From the NCBI RefSeq assembly GCF_014621695.1, contig NZ_CP061281.1, positions 5,952,001 through 6,016,000 on the forward strand: a stretch of DNA of 64,000 nt, in the 5' to 3' direction. A program made the position numbers and the translations under genes. Shown here in pieces: positions 62,091 to 64,000 of the stretch. The notes under the pieces were generated by a model that did not search any database, was not told the DNA's origin, and was given only the letters and a program-made list of their open reading frames with translations. The DNA is from Streptomyces xanthii (GTDB lineage: Bacteria > Actinomycetota > Actinomycetes > Streptomycetales > Streptomycetaceae). Within the stretch, counting starts at the first letter, position 1. The number at the start of each line of letters is the position of its first letter.

Positions 62091-62968
62091 ACGAGACCTC
62101 CTTGCGCCCGGCGCCGGTCCATCCGGGCCGTCACCCAGTCGGTGAACCGGGTCATGGGGATCGTGAGCGCGACGAACACCAGACCCGCCACCACGTAGGG
62201 CGTGTAGTTGAAGTCCTTGCTCGCGATGATCTGCGCCGCGTACACGGCGTCCACCGCCCCGCCGATGGAGACCAGGCCCGTGTCCTTCTGGAGCGAGACC
62301 AGGTCGTTCAGCAACGGCGGCACGACACGGCGCACCGCCTGGGGGATCACCACGTGCCGCAGCGTCTGCCGGTTGCTCAGCCCCAGGGAGCGCGCGGCGG
62401 CCCGCTGCGAGGGGTGCACGGACTCGATGCCGGCCCGGAACACCTCGGCGACGTACGCCGAGTACGTGAGCACGAGCGCGGCGCCGCCGAGCAGCACCGG
62501 ATCCGTCGTCACGCCCTGGAGGCGCAGCGCGGGCACGCCGAAGATGACGAGCAACAGGCAGATGATGAGCGGCAGTCCGCGGAAGAAGTCCGTGTAGGCC
62601 GTAGCCAGGGCGCGCAGCGGGAAGAAGACCGGGCCACGCAGCGTCCGCGCGAGCGCCAGCAGCATCCCCAGGACGAGCACGCACGCGCCGCACACCACAA
62701 GAAGGCGCACGTTCAGCCACAGCCCGTCCAAGACCTGGGGCAGCGCCACGCGCGCGTAGTGCGCACTGAAGAACGTCTCCTTCGTCCGCTCCCAGCCGGG
62801 GGAGTTGACGACGACGAGGAACAGCACCGCGCCGGTCACCAGGGTGCTCAGCGCCGCCACGGCCGTCGCCCGGCGCGCGCGGACCCGCTTGTGCCGCTCG
62901 CGCGCCAGACGGCGCTCCGAGGGTACGTAGGCGTCTTCGACGGCGGACGCCTCCTTCGTGACGGTCAC
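62087..62968 (-). CDS. Polar amino-acid ABC transporter permease
   Basis: A 293-residue HisMQ-type permease. A cytoplasmic basic N-terminus is followed by about five or six membrane helices, with the inner-loop motif EVFRAGIESVHPSQRAAARS (the EAA loop that contacts the ATPase) and LGLSNRQTLRHVVIPQAVRR. FFRGLPLIICLLLVIFGVPA is the typical pore segment. Its GTG start overlaps the binding-protein stop (GTGA) and its stop overlaps the ATPase start. It is the only permease here, so it should act as a homodimer. Confidence 0.93.
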   Translation of the reverse strand: MTVTKEASAVEDAYVPSERRLARERHKRVRARRATAVAALSTLVTGAVLFLVVVNSPGWERTKETFFSAHYARVALPQVLDGLWLNVRLLVVCGACVLVLGMLLALARTLRGPVFFPLRALATAYTDFFRGLPLIICLLLVIFGVPALRLQGVTTDPVLLGGAALVLTYSAYVAEVFRAGIESVHPSQRAAARSLGLSNRQTLRHVVIPQAVRRVVPPLLNDLVSLQKDTGLVSIGGAVDAVYAAQIIASKDFNYTPYVVAGLVFVALTIPMTRFTDWVTARMDRRRAQGGLV

Positions 62969-63843
62969 TTGAGCACCGGAGCGTCGACGGCTTCGGAGAG
63001 CCACTTCTTCTCCAGGGAGGCGAGCGTGCCGTTGTCGCGGAGCTTGTCCACGGCGCCGGAGACGCACGAGGTCAGCGCGCTCTCCTTGTCGAGCACGAGG
63101 CCGAACCGCTCGGGCGTGCCCGTCGTGTTCTCGAACTGGCCCACCACTTCGGCGTCGGTGACCTCGGCGCCCGTGATGTAGAACGCGGTCGGCAGGTCGA
63201 CGACGATGGCGTCCACCTGGCCGTTCTTGAGAGCGGACTTGGCGAAGTCGTTCTTCTGGTAGACGGACGGCTTCTGGGTGGGCTTCACGAGGTCGTTGAC
63301 GAAGTCCAGGCTGGTGGTGCCCACTTGGGCGCCCAGCTTCACGTCCTTGAGGTCGGCGACGCTCTTCGCCTTGGCGGCCTTGGACGTCTTCAGGGCGACG
63401 ACGGCCTGGCGCACCTCGTAGTAGCCGGACGAGAACGCGACGGCCTTCTTGCGCTGGTCGCTGATCGACACCTGGTTGATGTCGAAGTCGAACTTCTTGG
63501 CGCCCGGGGCGAAGGAACTGTTGAACGGCACGGTCTGCCAGACCACTTGGCCCTTGTCGTAGCCGAGCTGCTTCGCCACGGCGTAGGCGACGGCAGATTC
63601 GAAGCCCTTCCCGTTGGCGGGGTCGTTGTCCTCGAACCACGGGGCGTAGGCGGGCTTGTCCGTGCCCACGGTGAGCTTCCCGGAGGCGACCGTGGCCAGC
63701 TCGCCCGGAGCGCAGGAGGCGGCCGTCGTGGCGTTCCCCGAGGCCTTCTTCTCGGGCTCGGGGGCGCAGGCCGAAGCGGTGACGAGGACGACGGCGGAGC
63801 AGACGGCGAGGCGCGCGACGCGCCGGGCGAGAGGCATGGGCAT
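62965..63843 (-). CDS. Polar amino-acid ABC transporter substrate-binding lipoprotein
   Basis: A 292-residue SBP_bac_3-type binding protein. The signal sequence (PLARRVARLAVCSAVVLVTA) ends in the lipobox TASAC, so Cys26 is lipidated. The domain reads KLTVGTDKPAYAPWFEDND, GFESAVAYAVAKQLGYDKG, KKFDFDINQVSISDQRKKAV, LGAQVGTTSLDFV and NGQVDAIVVDLPTAFYITG. The substrate class (Gln, Glu or basic amino acids) cannot be told from sequence alone. It is the first gene of the operon. The start is the first of two nearby ATGs (63843 and 63837); no strong ribosome binding site is visible for either. Confidence 0.92.
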   Translation of the reverse strand: MPMPLARRVARLAVCSAVVLVTASACAPEPEKKASGNATTAASCAPGELATVASGKLTVGTDKPAYAPWFEDNDPANGKGFESAVAYAVAKQLGYDKGQVVWQTVPFNSSFAPGAKKFDFDINQVSISDQRKKAVAFSSGYYEVRQAVVALKTSKAAKAKSVADLKDVKLGAQVGTTSLDFVNDLVKPTQKPSVYQKNDFAKSALKNGQVDAIVVDLPTAFYITGAEVTDAEVVGQFENTTGTPERFGLVLDKESALTSCVSGAVDKLRDNGTLASLEKKWLSEAVDAPVLK

Positions 63844-64000
63844 GGCGGGAGACTGACAGTGCGCGGCCTCGCCTGTCGAGATCAGGCCGGTAACTGTCCG
63901 GATAGTGGAACGGTGTTGCTGCATTGTGAACAGCAGCCGGCCCGCCCCCACTTGCTCGCGTGCTCGCGCCCAAGTGGGTCCCTACGGGGTCTACGAGGTC

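Noticed and set aside
63926..64000. Possible start of a plus-strand gene (GTG at 63926, reading [20 protein letters not shown]) running off the right edge
   Set aside because: Only 25 codons are visible, the ribosome binding site is poor and the short peptide is not recognisable; it may equally be the promoter region of the binding-protein gene.

Overview
The window is about 72% GC, uses GTG starts freely, carries strong GGAGG-type ribosome binding sites and has essentially no TTA codons. Its core genes (livK/livH, polA, rpsA, coaE, uvrB, terD, terC) occur in an order I recognise from Streptomyces chromosomes. I therefore read it as a chromosomal segment of a Streptomyces species. No tRNA, rRNA, CRISPR array, phage gene or insertion sequence was recognised.

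Layout. 1-1.6 kb: the end of a branched-chain amino-acid ABC transporter operon (livK, then livH, running off the left edge). 2-3.8 kb: a membrane-anchored protein and an intergenic block built from dispersed repeats. 3.8-9.5 kb: a hotdog thioesterase, a YdeP/FdhF-type molybdopterin oxidoreductase, and polA in the opposite direction. 9.5-14 kb: a tandem hairpin repeat, a DUF4184 membrane protein, a secreted lytic transglycosylase, a 44-residue peptide and a DUF3068 (PorA-type) protein. 14-17.4 kb: hrpB helicase and a methyltransferase. 17.4-22 kb: rpsA with a clear promoter and structured leader, then a PAC2 protein, coaE, a small membrane protein and a TPR protein. 22-33 kb: an accessory mosaic with methyltransferase, DoxX, S4 RNA-binding protein, family 5 uracil-DNA glycosylase, a NarK-like transporter, a TetR/DUF1772 divergon with visible operators, a GntR/NCS1-permease divergon with a visible operator, a GH6 glycosidase, a nucleotidyltransferase and a 2H phosphoesterase.

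33-46 kb: a secreted trypsin-like protease, a DUF899 protein, a WhiJ/AbaA-type developmental cluster (ATPase anti-sigma-like, XRE-DUF5753, DUF397), an orphan gltD, DUF1772, DUF2293, a P-loop-less uridine-kinase homologue, a CBS protein, a Ser/Thr kinase with a PQQ propeller, corA and a methyltransferase. 46-53 kb: a pseudouridine catabolism operon (psuG-psuK), cupin, MFS exporter, ogt, a secreted glycerophosphodiesterase and an MHYT membrane sensor. 53-64 kb: uvrB, terD, a TerD fusion protein, a terC gene behind a probable manganese (yybP-ykoY) riboswitch, a Ca2+/H+ antiporter, aroQ and a polar amino-acid ABC transporter operon.

How they fit together. Several genes handle DNA repair (polA, udg, ogt, uvrB). 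Several handle ions or metals (corA, terD/terC, the CaCA antiporter). Three divergent units show regulator-operator logic directly in the sequence: TetR/DUF1772, GntR/NCS1 and the WhiJ-like cluster. The most notable points are the terC leader, where one 8-base segment can pair with either the aptamer stem or the Shine-Dalgarno sequence, and a single TTA (bldA) codon, the only one I found in any coding region, which sits in the anti-sigma-like member of the WhiJ-type cluster. All database-style statements are from memory of the families; nothing was searched.
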